The notes below the pieces were generated by a model. The model searched no databases, had not been told where the DNA came from, and saw only the letters and a program-made list of their open reading frames with translations. 64,000 bases of DNA from Camarhynchus parvulus (taxonomy: Eukaryota > Chordata > Aves > Passeriformes > Thraupidae), in assembly GCF_901933205.1 (NCBI RefSeq), contig NC_044571.1, forward strand, positions 58,279,994-58,343,993, written 5' to 3'. Position numbers and translations under genes: made by a program. This document shows positions 46,571-59,343 of the stretch, in pieces. Within the stretch, counting starts at the first letter, position 1; the number at the start of each line of letters is the position of its first letter.

Positions 46571-49500
46571 AGTCAAATTAATTAAAAATTTTAAAACCAA
46601 TATTTATTCCATTTGCATGTTTATTGTAACTGATTTTAATGTATATTTTTCCATATGTTTTATAATGTATATAAGATGTTGGTGATGGGTTCATTTTGGA
46701 ACCTGCTAGAATCAGATGTGTGATACAAGGGGAGGGACCCATGCTTCACCTCAGAGAAGCCACTTCTGAGGCTCACTCTCCTGCTGCCAGAACCTTACTG
46801 GGTAAACATAAGACATTTGTGTATAATTTATAAATAAGTAAATATATATACATATTCTGAGGATGAATACTAAGGGTTTTCTTACTGTTAGACATGTGCA
46901 ATCAAAAAATTGAGAGACCACTGCTCTACAGTTGTTAGTTATATTGTTTTCACACACTGCCTGGTCATCTTGAAGCTTGAGCTGATCATTCTTACCTCTG
47001 CGTAGGTGATGTAGGTGCCACTCTGAAACCTTCATCTATTTCTCAGTCAGGCAAATTAAGCTAAAAAGTGTTCAAAAAGGACCCTCTTTTTTTTCATTGA
47101 CTACCAATGCACCTGCAGGATGATTAGTTCAGATGTTGACCGCTGAGCAGTAGAAATATAAAGCTATGTTAGAGGAGCCCTCCTGCTTGAATCTACCTGG
47201 AGCATATTCTCTGTGGAGAAACTCTGATTCTTCTACACATGTTAAGAGAGATAAGCATTTTCTGATGTTTTCATTTGTGACATACAGTATTCAGGCCAAC
47301 TTTAAAGAATTTGTAATGAATAAAATTTCTCTGATGGAAGTCTTACTAGTTCCTTCCTTTAGATTAATTGAGTTTGATTAAATTAATCCCCTAACAAAGC
47401 TGGTCCTTATTGGGTCACTGCTTTTTCTACTTTTTTTCATTACAAACATTTTAGTAGTAAGAAAAGGAGTGGTGCACTGAGTAAAACTGGAAGGAAATAA
47501 TTATTTTTTTTATTATTTTAGTAATTTTAAATGCCTTATTCACAAAGGACTAATCAACATACTCTCTGTCATGACCAGACATCTGTAGTAAAGAAATTAA
47601 TGAAACACCTACCAGGATTTAGTGAACATTATTGATTTAGTACAATTCTAAAATTGTTTACATATTATCAGAGAGGTAGCAGTGCAAGGGCAGAGTTACA
47701 TGATTATTGCTGATATTTTTCTCTACATACTAAATGGGCACAGGCAGGCGTGCAAGTAGAATACATTTCAGTTCACCATAACATCATGTTTCCTTTTCAT
47801 AAAAATATATATCTTTAATATTAGCTCTGCAAAACACTTCATATTTATTTGATTTTTTTTTATTTTTATAGTGGCTGATCTCTGGCTTCTGAAAAGACTT
47901 GTTAGGAGCTGTAAGTTGTTCTGTAAAGGAAATTAATATAATTTGTTTCTTTGGTTTTATTTGCTTAGCACTTGTATTTCCTACACCTTTTCTCTCTTTG
48001 AGGAATGAAAAGAATATAACTGAAGAATTTTATATACAGCCTTTTTTTTCATTGTCTTTCAAACTGGAATTAGAAATATAAGATATTCTAGGGATTTGGG
48101 GAACAGCATGCTGAACTGATCTAGCATGCTGAGCTGATTTAGCATTCATGGCAAACACTTGATGTCTTACATTTAAAATAGCTTTTTTGTTTTAGCAGTT
48201 GGATGTAAGAAGCTGTCTCAGTCACCACTGGCTGTTCACTAGCATGTCTATGTCCAATGAGCCAAACCATCAAAACTATAAATGCTCTGTCATATAAAGA
48301 GTAACTAGTTTTAAGGGAAATCATGATAAAATATTGTCCTAAAGGTAGACCATTTACTGAGATACGGATAAAATGCCTGAAGCCTGAGACTGAAGACTAT
48401 TATTACACAATAAAAGTAACAACTCTCTCCAGGGGAAATAATTTTATACAGCTATAGCTCAGAAAAGTCACCACCTCATTTATTACAATTTTCTCTTTCT
48501 TTCTTTTAAAATGAATGGTGTAAATCTTTCCTGGACAATTCTCTTAAACAGGCTTGGTTGAATTATTCATTCTGAGTAATATTTGTTGTCAATTTAGACT
48601 TTATTTTATTCACCAGTTTCTGCAAGCTGATCTGGAAATGAAAGCTTGGCCTGAGTGAAGTCAGTGAGAAATTTGCTATGTACTTCAAAAAAGGCTAAAC
48701 TTCATCTTTTTTATTTATGATATGCTCAAATTTTAAAATCCTGTTGATGTATATGAGACTTTGAGAAGGTACAGAGTTTGAGTCTAACCCTTAATTAGAG
48801 GGGGTTTTAGTGTGTTTTCTCTTTTAAAAAATTCTAAAATTATATGTTTGTTTACTCTAAAGTAATGAAAATATTAGGGGATGACTCACACAGACAAGTC
48901 TTCAGTCCACTATCACGCAAACACATTCAAGACAAAGGTGATAAAATGCTAGAGAAAAAAATGTTAAAAGCTTTGTGCACGTTAAAATCAACTCTCCAGA
49001 TTTTATGTTGATGCCTAAATTGGTATTGTAAATTTGTCACAATTCTCTAAATTTTAGCAGACAGCAAAAAAAGGTCAAATTTAAAAGCAAAGATCATCAG
49101 TAAAAGGAATGTAATCATTAACAGCAAACAAAAGCTAGTGATTTTAATGCACCATTATATAGCATGAAAAAAACCCTAACACCTAAGCCACACAATTGAT
49201 TAGGAAGAAACATCGCAGCCCAAACCAGAGGGGATTACCAAACACTATTGGTAATTACCATTAGAGAACTTGATGTAAGCTAGGCTATGCTTGAGATACA
49301 GTTTTAACCTCATGTCCCCTGAGACAAGAAAAGGCAAAGAGGACAGAAGGCAGGAGACCATCTCAGGGCGTCAGAGAAGAGCAGTGGTAATTCTTCTCCT
49401 TAACAAGACCATGATGGTATGAATACAAACTTAAAGTCATCTGGAATCTGTTGTCATAGAGGATACTTCTAGTAATAATAATAGCAATCCTCTCCTCCAC

Positions 49501-51665
49501 CCCCTAAAGAAAACCCAAACAACTTCTTTTTAAGGGGATATGCAAAATTTCAGTTGGTGAATAGTACACTGTAAAAAGTCAATTTTAATTTTCTAAAAGA
49601 TCTCTAACTTAATCCTTAATCAGTTTTCTTAGGATATTATGTGTCAGCAACAGTCATATGAGCCATCTCAAGTATTGTTTCACCAATTTATTATTTAAAA
49701 AGCATACCAAGCTCTTGCGGTTTTGTGTTTCTTTTCATGATGCAGTGAAAATGTATGTTCTGAACTATCACACTGAATAAATGTAAATGGAAGAACTATG
49801 CCTCAACATCTGCTTATCATAAGCAATATTTGTAATTAGATATATTAGTAAAATTTATAGGATTATTTTTAATTTTGTAAGCATTCATTTTCAGATTGAT
49901 TTTTATTTTTCAAAACTCCAAAACAACAGCATAAAAATCCATCTGCAACTAGTGTTATTTTTTATAAAGATAAATAAATCCACAAAAGTAGATAATTTCT
50001 TGTATGAAATTCTTTCTTTGATGTTAAAGGCCGTGTTAAAAGGACTTCTGAATGGTGAGTTTAAAACTAAAGAAACCAGAGAAAAGATTTTTTTTTCTTT
50101 TCCTTTAAATGATGAGATATTACTGAAGCAAATAAAATACTACTGACATTTAATTTTTTAAGGAATGGATGATTAGTGGATCTGTTCTTCCCTTTAGATT
50201 GTTTCAGATAAGGGCAGATTCAGTACCACAGTATTTGGCAAAGCAATGATGTTTGTAAAAGGGAAGTCCACCTTTGGACTTCAGAGCATAACTGGTTGTG
50301 TGATCCAACTGAAGATCACTTGAACCTGAACATCTTGACTGCTGGTGCAGTGACATTTTTCCAGCATTCAGCATAAGGAGAAACCTATTAATGATAGAAA
50401 TCTTAAGAGAAATCTGGTGGTTGCTCAAAATAAATCTCAGTATGATCTTGAAAACCTCATATTTGATGATGGAAGCATTTGGGGCATGCTGCTTAAATGA
50501 GCATAAGTTCATTCAGCCTGTTTAGCTGCCACTTTTCAATTTAGCCATATGGGAGGTTTCCAGTTGAGACATTTAATAGACCTAACAACTTGCTGTTATG
50601 GAGAAATTTGATTACAGTGAATACAGCTCTGGCATGCCTCTTACATAGCTGGCAAGGATATGAAACATAGGAAAGCTGTCAGAGGCTGAACTTTTCATCT
50701 TGGCTTATCACCTCACAACCATCAGGATTACATAAGCGAATACTGTTTTACTTCTATGGTCCTACTTCACTCAGTCAAGTTGCTATTATAGACACAAAAT
50801 ACTCTACATTCTGAAGCGAAAAATTAAGTTCTTGTCTTCGAAGATAATGGTTTATTTACCACTGTCATATGAAAAATAATATGGTATATATCATGACATG
50901 ATACACACTTATGTAAAAGCTGGAGGAAATACTTTGGACTAAAAAACACCCAAAAAATAAAACAAACTTGGCTTCACACAGCAATTTTCAAGAAGATCTG
51001 AGTATTTTGTTTAATTATTTTGCATATCATAATATACTTTTTAAATTATTCTGGCTTTGTGTTTCTTCATATGTTCATTAGTGACTACCCAATTATCTCA
51101 TACAGTATCTAAAAAGGGTCGGTATTTTACAGGTAGGAACAAATTATTTGATCTTCCTTTGGTAAGCTTATTCATAAAGTGAGAAAAGTAGGTATCCTTT
51201 CTGTCTTTAAGGTGTAAAGTAAGGTATTTACTAAGTTATTTTAATTTTCACATTAATAGTTTTCAATTAATTCTTTCAATTGACCTTTTGCTACTTTATC
51301 AGCTTCAGTCCTACATTGTTTGCAATATTTTGGCATTATTTATGGTTCTAACAGTCAAACTCAGTTAAGAAAAATCAGAAGTAAACAGGGAAATACAAAG
51401 ACATAAAGCTTAGGCTTAATCTGTAGAACTCTAGCAATTTATCAAGTAACAGTTCTAAAAGAATTGACAGCAGGATCAGTTCTAATACTGACAGCACCAC
51501 TGTCATCAAACAGCCACCTTCTTCTCCATTGTCATTTTTAATTATTATTTGGATATTACAAAGAGAAAGTGACAAAGTTCTGTGGCATTTTAGGAGCAGC
51601 TGCTCCTGGCATCCTTCTCTCTTCACTTTTGTGTTGGGTTTTTTTGCCCTTTTTTTCTTTCGTTC
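46571..51665. other. Long non-coding stretch; no gene seen
   Basis: 5 kb of AT-rich DNA. The only clear item is an imperfect 18-bp tandem duplication at 48105-48140 (AGCATGCTGARCTGATYT). Open frames are short, apart from a 102-codon minus frame at 50204-50512 without known motifs. Confidence 0.55.
48105..48140. repeat. 18-bp imperfect tandem duplication
   Basis: AGCATGCTGAACTGATCT is followed directly by the same unit with two changes. Confidence 0.85.
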
Positions 51666-51689
51666 TTTTTTTTTTTTTTTTTTTTTTTT
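51666..51689. repeat. Poly-T tract
   Basis: Twenty-four T residues, preceded by further T-rich sequence from 51640. Frames reading through it give poly-Phe or poly-Lys and are chance frames. Confidence 0.93.
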
Positions 51690-54669
51690 CTTACATTGCC
51701 TATTTATTTCTCCATAATACTTTGTCATATTTTTTCAACTGTAAGATCAAATATTTTCTTCCTGGGGTCAAAAAAATTTTTATTCATTATCCACTTAAAA
51801 AAATCCCACCAAAACAACAATACCCAATTCAAAATCAGAAGTGTACTTCTTATTTTAGGACAAAGAATGATCCAGAAATAACTTTAAAATTGAAATTCAT
51901 GTCATACAACTTTAGCTGAGAACTAGCTGGTGTGAGGCTAAGTTGGCTGGGTAAGGCTTCTAAGTAGTCAGCAATAAATAGGCATCTCTAGAGGGCAATT
52001 CATCCCATTACCTGAAATGTCTTGTAATGTCTGTTAATTGCTCTATCCTAGAGGCTTTTTCCCAAAGACTAAAGAAGCTCCTGTCAATGGTCCATTCACT
52101 AATTTTACTCAAGGTATGATACCTTCAAAAAATTATTGACAAGCTAAGAGAAGAAGAAATAAAAGACAGACAAGATGAAATGCATTTTTAAGGCAGACTA
52201 GGGGAGAAGTTTTCTGTTGATTTTTAAATACACTCTAACTTTTTGATTATTATTGTGAGAGAAAAAGTTCAGAGTATACTGGCACTTAATTAATACTTTA
52301 AGAAAGTGAATTTATAAGGTATCTTCACACCATTACTGCTGCTGAAAAAAAAAAAGTTTTCTGCAAACAAATCATGTGAGAAAATGAGCTGCATTCTTGA
52401 TTGGGTTATATTTTTATTTATTTACATCCTCTTGTCCCCTTATGACACCTACATACATTTAACCTCACAGAGACACTCAGGGCAAGAAAGGAAAGATTTA
52501 GGCATTTCCAGTGTTTAATTAAAATGGAAAAACACTTCCAGCATAGAGGGCAGAACATCTAATATACTTGTATATGCATCTGGCCTGAGGATATGTAGCT
52601 AAACATAAATTATTCCATTGTATCAAAGAGGTTTTCATTTAGATGCAAGAGAGGACCATGAGGGGCTATATTATTGCTGCAGTTCCTAAGACATCAGTAA
52701 AAGCAGAAGAAAATTATGTTGGCAAACTGCGGATTAAGGATGGGTGAGCCAATTTCAGAAAACAATTTGCGTCTACCCTGGAGAGAGAAACCCTAGAGGA
52801 AGTTTATTAAGGCTGAAGCATCTAGAGGACTTAAATATACATTTTTCTCCTTATTTAGTATGCTTTCCAGCATGATAGAAAAAAATCTTTTCTTCTCTCA
52901 TGAGGGGAAGAAACAAATTTTGTCTAATTAATTTGTTAATTAACGCTTCTTATTGACAACATCATATTCCTGGTCATGCATCATTTTATATCATTATTTT
53001 TATCTAAGACAAAAAGAGAAAGGAATTCTACAGGGGCCAAAAGTATGAAATGTTAATAAATATTTTTGTTTGAGAACATCATTTATAAAGAAAGGAGGAA
53101 AGTGAAATAGGTTGTTCTGTCTTGTTATGTGTAAAAAAGGCCCAGTAATTACATTAACTACTGTAATTCAGACATTTCTTTTTGTGACTGCATGCATTAA
53201 TTTCTGAAAAAACAGTGGAATCCTATGATATAGTGAAAGATAGTAAAGGCAAGTAGGGAATCTTGAGATATTTTCTGCATACTTTTGCAGCACCATCACT
53301 GTCATATAATATTTAGGCAGTATTGAAATTTTGGGGAATGCCTTGTTTCTGTCCATACCACAGCCTCAGAAAAACACAGCTGTCTAGACCATTGTAGTCA
53401 TGACCATCTAAATTACTCTCCTCCCCCTTAAAAAACCCAGTAGCAAATTAAGTCAGAAGTCCTGGGCAATGGAATTTCATTGGCCCTTAATTAGAACCCT
53501 ACACTGTCCGAAATTTTTATATATTTTAAATTACTTTGAAAGTAAAAATTAAATCTATGTTTTCCAAAGCTTGAAAGTGCCGGAATGCATAGGTGTGGTC
53601 TACTCAAACATTCTGAAAAAACCTGCTCACACCTGAAATTGTATAAGAACCTAGAGAAGAAAGAATGAGTGCTGTAATTGTGGAAGGTCCAATGAATGAG
53701 GTAAGTGAGAAGTAAGAGGATTGTGTTGAAAACATCTGTGGCAAAAGCCAGAGGGACATTTACATGCAAAACTCTTCAGGGCCATGCCAGGACTGGTACC
53801 ATTTATCTATGACCTATTGCAGGTAAAACTTATAGACACTGAAACAATTATAGGGCTATGAAGAGTCCATGATTAAGGATGTAAATTTTAAAGGGCTTTA
53901 CAGACCATAGCAGCAGGCTTTTGCAACAGAAACAGGAAAAAGCACAATGTACATTTTCTGAAGGCAGAGCTTGATCAATCTACACAATAAGCTATGTGAT
54001 GCTGTTACCTGTTTTATCAGAGCCCTGGGGCTGATGACTCATATTGACTTTTCTAGACATTTACTTAGTCTTACTTAGAAAATACACTCGCTCACTCTGT
54101 TCCTCTTTGTGATTTACTGGAGGACTGGACACTCCGTGAGTATTTATCTTCTTTGATTGTTCACTATATCACAGCAAAAGGATTTTAAAGTGTCAGCTTT
54201 TTAGTTGATGCAGAAAGATAAAAAAATCCATTGCACCCCTTTTAAGTGTCAATTAAGTAAAGGCCTAAGAAGAGGTTGACAGGATAATATTGCAAAAGTT
54301 AAACAAATCTTGAAATAACAACTTGAATACATAATATCACAAAAAAAAATTATAGAGTCTTAAAGCTTTCATTGTACAAGAAGTCTAGGATAAGCATTAA
54401 TCTTATTGCTGCATGCATCTTCCAAATACACTCTTTATCTTCTTTTACACACCTCTGTTAACTTACAGCTCAAATAGCCATTAGCAGTAAGTTAAGGGTT
54501 AGGAAGGTCCAAGTGACACCAAGGAATTCCTCCAGGAATTAAAGTACCAAGAGATTCGTGAAAGACCTTTCCTCACAAGACACTCACCACTGCAGATCAC
54601 ACTTCACCTACTGACAACAAGGTGTAGTTGCTGTGGCATATGAACTCTGTTTTGTAAGACGTGCAGTAT
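51690..54669. other. Non-coding; no gene seen
   Basis: No recognisable element or exon in about 3 kb. Confidence 0.5.
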
Positions 54670-54925
54670 GGAAAAATGTAAAATGAAAAATAAAACGAAA
54701 AAAACCCAAACCAACCAACCAACAAACAAACACAAAAACCACCAAAAAACCAAAACCAACCAAGAAAAAAAAATTCACCACAAAACAAAGAAAAAAAAAG
54801 AGAACAAAGATGAAATAGACAAAACCATCAAAACCCTCCACCACAAAACAAGCAAAACCAACCAAAAAACAACAAAAAAGACAACAAAAAACAAACCCTA
54901 AAAAACAAAGAACAAGCAACCAGAG
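54670..54925. repeat. A/C-rich, strand-asymmetric low-complexity tract
   Basis: About 255 bp made almost wholly of A and C on the plus strand, with irregular CAAA, CCAA and ACAAAA units and few G or T. The plus strand reads a 77-codon frame of Lys, Asn, Thr, Gln and Pro; the minus strand reads Phe, Val, Gly and Leu. Both are artefacts of composition. Confidence 0.9.
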
Positions 54926-56024
54926 AAAGATGGAACATAAGTTTTGTGAATCTGTGCAGTATTCTACTGTGGCTAGAATCTCTCACCTTACCATCTGTTT
55001 TTAGGGGTTTTTTTTCATTTCCTACCTTCTTGTATTATGGCACTTTTTTCATACAACAGCACAGTTGTAGAGAAGTGGCAAAATATTCCCAAAATATTGC
55101 TGCAGATAGGCAAAAGAGATTAATTTAGTTTTCCTTTGAGATATAGTAAGAGTGAGAAAAAATAAGCACTGTACTACACACTATTACACTGTACTACTGT
55201 GTAGTATGAACATTTATTTTAAAGGCTCACATGAATTCCCTAGAGAGACCTGGGAGGAAGAAATCTGAGATATGTCTGTGGAGATGTCTGAGGTGTGTAG
55301 AAATTACAGTGAAATCAAGCAGATGTATTATAAATCTTCTGAAGTTAGAAACTGTTCTGGTAATATATTTATTTCTTTAAATTTATTTCTAAACATCTGC
55401 ATCTTCTTTCTGTTTTGTATACCTCCGCCTTCTTCAGACATGCAAAAATTTTCTTCTACAAGAAGAAAAGCTTGAAGTCAAACACAGAATGTAGAAAGAA
55501 GAGATTTTGGTTGGTGAAACAGTAATTTTGAATTTAGCTTTCCTCTCATTAGAAATTGAAACAAACAGGAAAATGTTGAAATCTACCATTGCAGGATGAC
55601 AACTGCATCAGGCTGCTTGGCTGTTGAATATGGATGCAGTAGTCCTTGAGATCCAGACAGGACATAACTGCTCCTATGCTTCAGGAGTACAATGCCAACA
55701 ACAGAATAATATTCACAATAACTTCTATGGGCTTCATGAGAATAGCCTGTGTGACTGGCTGATTTGGAAGCTGAGTTATGCTGGACTTGGCAAGCTGGTG
55801 ATGAATGACAGAAATTTGCTTGGCAGGAACTGCTTGTAGATGTACGTTTATTGGATATTTGGCTTTAGCCGTTTGGTCACTGTCTAATGCTCTGATTTCC
55901 TTAAACTGTGGCAAAACCATACTTGTCCCTTTAACAGCACTTCAAATACTTCATGATTATTTATTTGCAAAGTCTTTCTTCTTCTTGAGGGTAGAGGATT
56001 CTACTTCTCATGCCCGCCCCCAAA
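54926..56024. other. Non-coding; no gene seen
   Basis: Open frames at 55624-55839 and 55805-56116 overlap and are unrelated to any family I know. No other feature. Confidence 0.5.
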
Positions 56025-56101
56025 GACATGTCAGGATAAATCCAGGAGGGCTGGGGACAGCTGAGGCCCAGTCTGTTACAATTGGATTTATCCCAGATGT
56101 C
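56025..56101. repeat. Nested stem-loop
   Basis: GGATAAATCCA (56034-56044) pairs exactly with 56083-56093. GACAT (56025-56029) pairs with ATGTC (56097-56101) across a small internal loop. Inside, CTGGG (56051-56055) pairs with CCCAG (56067-56071). The result is a three-part nested hairpin of 77 bases. Confidence 0.7.
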
Positions 56102-58762
56102 TCTCACTTTGAATGAATGAGACTAATGGGTTCATGAATAAAGCCAGCTCCATTGTGACAATTCTCCAACAGCCACAAACAAACAGAGAAAAGAGGAAAA
56201 AGTTTCTGCAGTTTCTGGAAATGGGAGACTCTCCCCTGTGAAAGCAGGAACTGCCATTCACTCTTCCATAATTACCATCTCCACTGTAGTGTTTTTGGCA
56301 TTAGGAAAACTGTTGTTTGCCCCTGAAATCTGAAGGAACTGCAGTATAAAACTGCTGAATATCTGTTATGTAACTTGTTAAAATAAAGAAAAAATAAAAA
56401 GGATATAATAAAAAAATAATCTAGCAAATTTCAGATTAGTCTATTTAACCTTCATAAATGTCAAATATGTAGAAATTATAGATAACTGTATAATTAGTAG
56501 AGGAATATAAAATAAAGCAGAAGTATGGACATGAGGAGAAGTGAACAAAAGAGCTATCGTTCAGGAGGAAATTATTTTTCAGAAATTTATTAGAATTATT
56601 TTAAAGTACTCAAGAAGCATGATGAGGGTATTCATGTGGATTTAGTGCACTTGGATTTTCAAAAGCTTTCTAGAGATCTTTTATAATAAGCTTTTAAAGA
56701 AATTAAGCTGTCTCAAAATAAAAGGAAAAATCCTCTCAAGCACTAAGCAATGGTTAAGGGAGAGAAAATAAATTATAAGAACAAGCTGTTATTTCATCAA
56801 CGAAGGGTGACAGCCAGTGTCAGGTACCTGGGCTGCTATTTGCATTGTTCAGAGTATTCTAAACGGTTGGGATAATAAAGGAACAGACTTTGCTGATAAT
56901 AAAAAAATTACATTAAGGAAAATGTATTTCTGATTGAAAAGTTACGACTGGACATCACAACACTCACTGACTAGGTTGTTAGAAGGCAAAATAAATTGCA
57001 TATCTATAAAATTAAGGTAACAGTTATGAAGAAGAGACCACCACTCACATAAATTTGATGCTAATTATTTGCCATTTGAAATCAGAAGTTGCCAAAGAGC
57101 AGACACAAATAACATGGTATAAAAAAATGTGAAGATAAGACATGAGAAAATAATAAGGCGCACATAGATAAAAGAAGAATTAGGAAGTCTATTAAAAGTG
57201 AGAGATTCTAGAGGAAATTCCTGCTATGTGAGGACAAGAGAAAACAAATACTGTGGCCCTCAGTACTTATTTATTTGTCACCAGAAAAGGTTGTGAAATC
57301 TGACAGTAAAAATGAATTTTAAAAGGGATTAGACAAATTAATGAGGCAGAGGACAATAAATGTCTTTTGAAGACAACAATTTGAATACAATTCTCAAACT
57401 AGGCAGACCTTAACAGATAATTGTTGGAAGCTGAGAAGGTATGCCAGGGAGAGATTATATAATATCTAGGTTTTAGTTTAAGGCAAAAATGAAACTGCCA
57501 GCTAATTAAGCAAAATGAGATCTATATTCTAATGTAATAAGGCGTCTAAACGATCTCTCCCTTTCTAGTTTTGCACCCAGAAAATCACTGCAAAAATTGC
57601 ACTATATAAATCATATCTGTCCCTCTGTTTGCAATAATAAATATGAATGCCTGACCAAAAACAAGTTTTAAAATCTGTGGTTTATAGACAAAATAAGTAG
57701 ATAAAATGTAACACATTAAGCTGAGACCTAGAGATACACACTTTGGTTATGTTTTGTTCGTAGTCAGAAAACTACTGCTGTCATTAATTTTTTATAAAAT
57801 GTGTTAAAAATATATGGTTGAGATATACATGAGTCATAGTGTTTATGGGACCTCAGTACTTACAGAATTTTTATTTGATTTACACCATTGCTCCATTTTG
57901 AGTTGATAGCTTAAAATTACCTTTCACAAAAAGGAAAATTTCAAGTTAATTCCTTGCAGCAATGCAAAATTTTTAGGCTTTACTTAGGTCCAAATATTTT
58001 TTACAAATTCTATAATTAATGTGAAGAACCTTCTATAGTAAAAATCCCCATAATATTTATTTTCTATTTGGAAAAAATATTAAAATAATATAATATGTGC
58101 ATTACTTTCTGAAATATTATTTTCTTAGGTTTCAAGAACTGTCAACATATTGAAAAGTGTTTTTTATCACAGTCTTCCAGTAAAAATTCTCTTTTTCTCT
58201 AAGTTTATTTCTAAATTTAAAAATTCCCAGTTGTTAATCTTAGTAATTTGATTAATTATATACAAATAATCCCATAATATAATAATTATATTTCAAGCTC
58301 TATGTATAATTATACTTGTACATATGTATTACAATAATTATATATTTTAATAACTACATATGTGATTACATGTTATATATTATAAATGTACTAAAGAAAT
58401 CTCTTCCCTTCCAAGAAAATTTGAAAAGTGGACTTGGGATCACACTGATTTTTATTTTTCTTTGCTTAACATATATAGCAGGTTTAGGGGTTTGATATTA
58501 AATAGTTCTGCTCCTCTTAAAAAATTCTGAAAACTATAATACCAGCAGAAGCACTGTTTTAATTTATGTTCTCTGCAGGATGATACTGAACTTTGAGGTA
58601 ATTTTGATATGTCAGTGCTTTTCAGATACTTACTGAAAATGTGCCATTATCTAAAGCATTTGCATTTACTTGAAAAATATTATGTTCTTAGAGAACTAAT
58701 TTAGAGAGAGGCTCACTTTTCCAACAGAGATCTGCCTAAAATGGGTTTCTTGAAAATTCATA
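56102..58762. other. Non-coding, increasingly AT-rich
   Basis: No gene or known mobile element. The part 58060-58400 is extremely AT-rich, with overlapping ATAATTATAT-type words. Confidence 0.55.
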
Positions 58763-58791
58763 TTTAGAAGACATAAAGGATGTCTTCTAAA
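58763..58791. repeat. 12-bp perfect hairpin with 5-base loop
   Basis: TTTAGAAGACAT (58763-58774), a 5-base loop, then the exact reverse complement (58780-58791). A further partial copy of the AAGACAT word follows at 58792-58798. Confidence 0.9.
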
Positions 58792-59313
58792 AAGACATGA
58801 GGATAAAACAAGTAATTATTTGTGGTGTGATACAATACTCAGGATATATGCATACTCTTTTACACAGAACATTTATATAATTAGTCAAAACAGCTCCTAA
58901 AACTTAGGCAACGTGATTCTCTTTTAGATGGCTTCAGAGGAAGATGTCTGAACATCACTACACTCTGATGTGTGTGGAATGAATTTTTCTGGGATATCTG
59001 AGACCTGTCTGCTATGTTCCAACATAGGGCAGAACTCATGTTCCTCAAAGTAGGAGACCTGTTTCTCAGAGAAGACTTGAAAGCTGATGTGGGGCTGGGA
59101 CAGGTCTACCTTAGGAAATTCCAGTGAAGATCGTTCAAACCATGAACACTAATATACCTGGAAAATCAGGTCATTTCTTCCTGCCTTTAAAATAGAAAGC
59201 TTGTAGATAGCAAAATGAAAACATGGTGGAATTTGGCCTAACACCTTGCTTCTTCAGAGACAAGAGATAGCAAGAGGGAATATGATCAGCAGTACATCTC
59301 TACCTGGCCTTAA
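58792..59313. other. Non-coding; nothing identified
   Basis: No feature seen between the two stem-loops. Confidence 0.5.
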
Positions 59314-59343
59314 ATGGGCTCTCCTTGCCTTGAGAGAGCCCAT
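59314..59343. repeat. 10-bp perfect hairpin
   Basis: ATGGGCTCTC (59314-59323), a 10-base loop, then its exact reverse complement (59334-59343). Confidence 0.9.

Noticed and set aside
51375..51728. 117-codon minus-strand frame beginning with a Lys-rich stretch
   Set aside because: The Lys-rich part is the translated poly-T tract; the remainder has no known motif.
51905..52115. A less AT-rich patch that looked like a dispersed avian repeat
   Set aside because: I could not tie it to any family or find repeat ends, and it has no second copy in the window.
54597..54919. Hydrophobic minus-strand frames and a Lys/Asn/Thr plus-strand frame
   Set aside because: Both come from the A/C-rich low-complexity tract.
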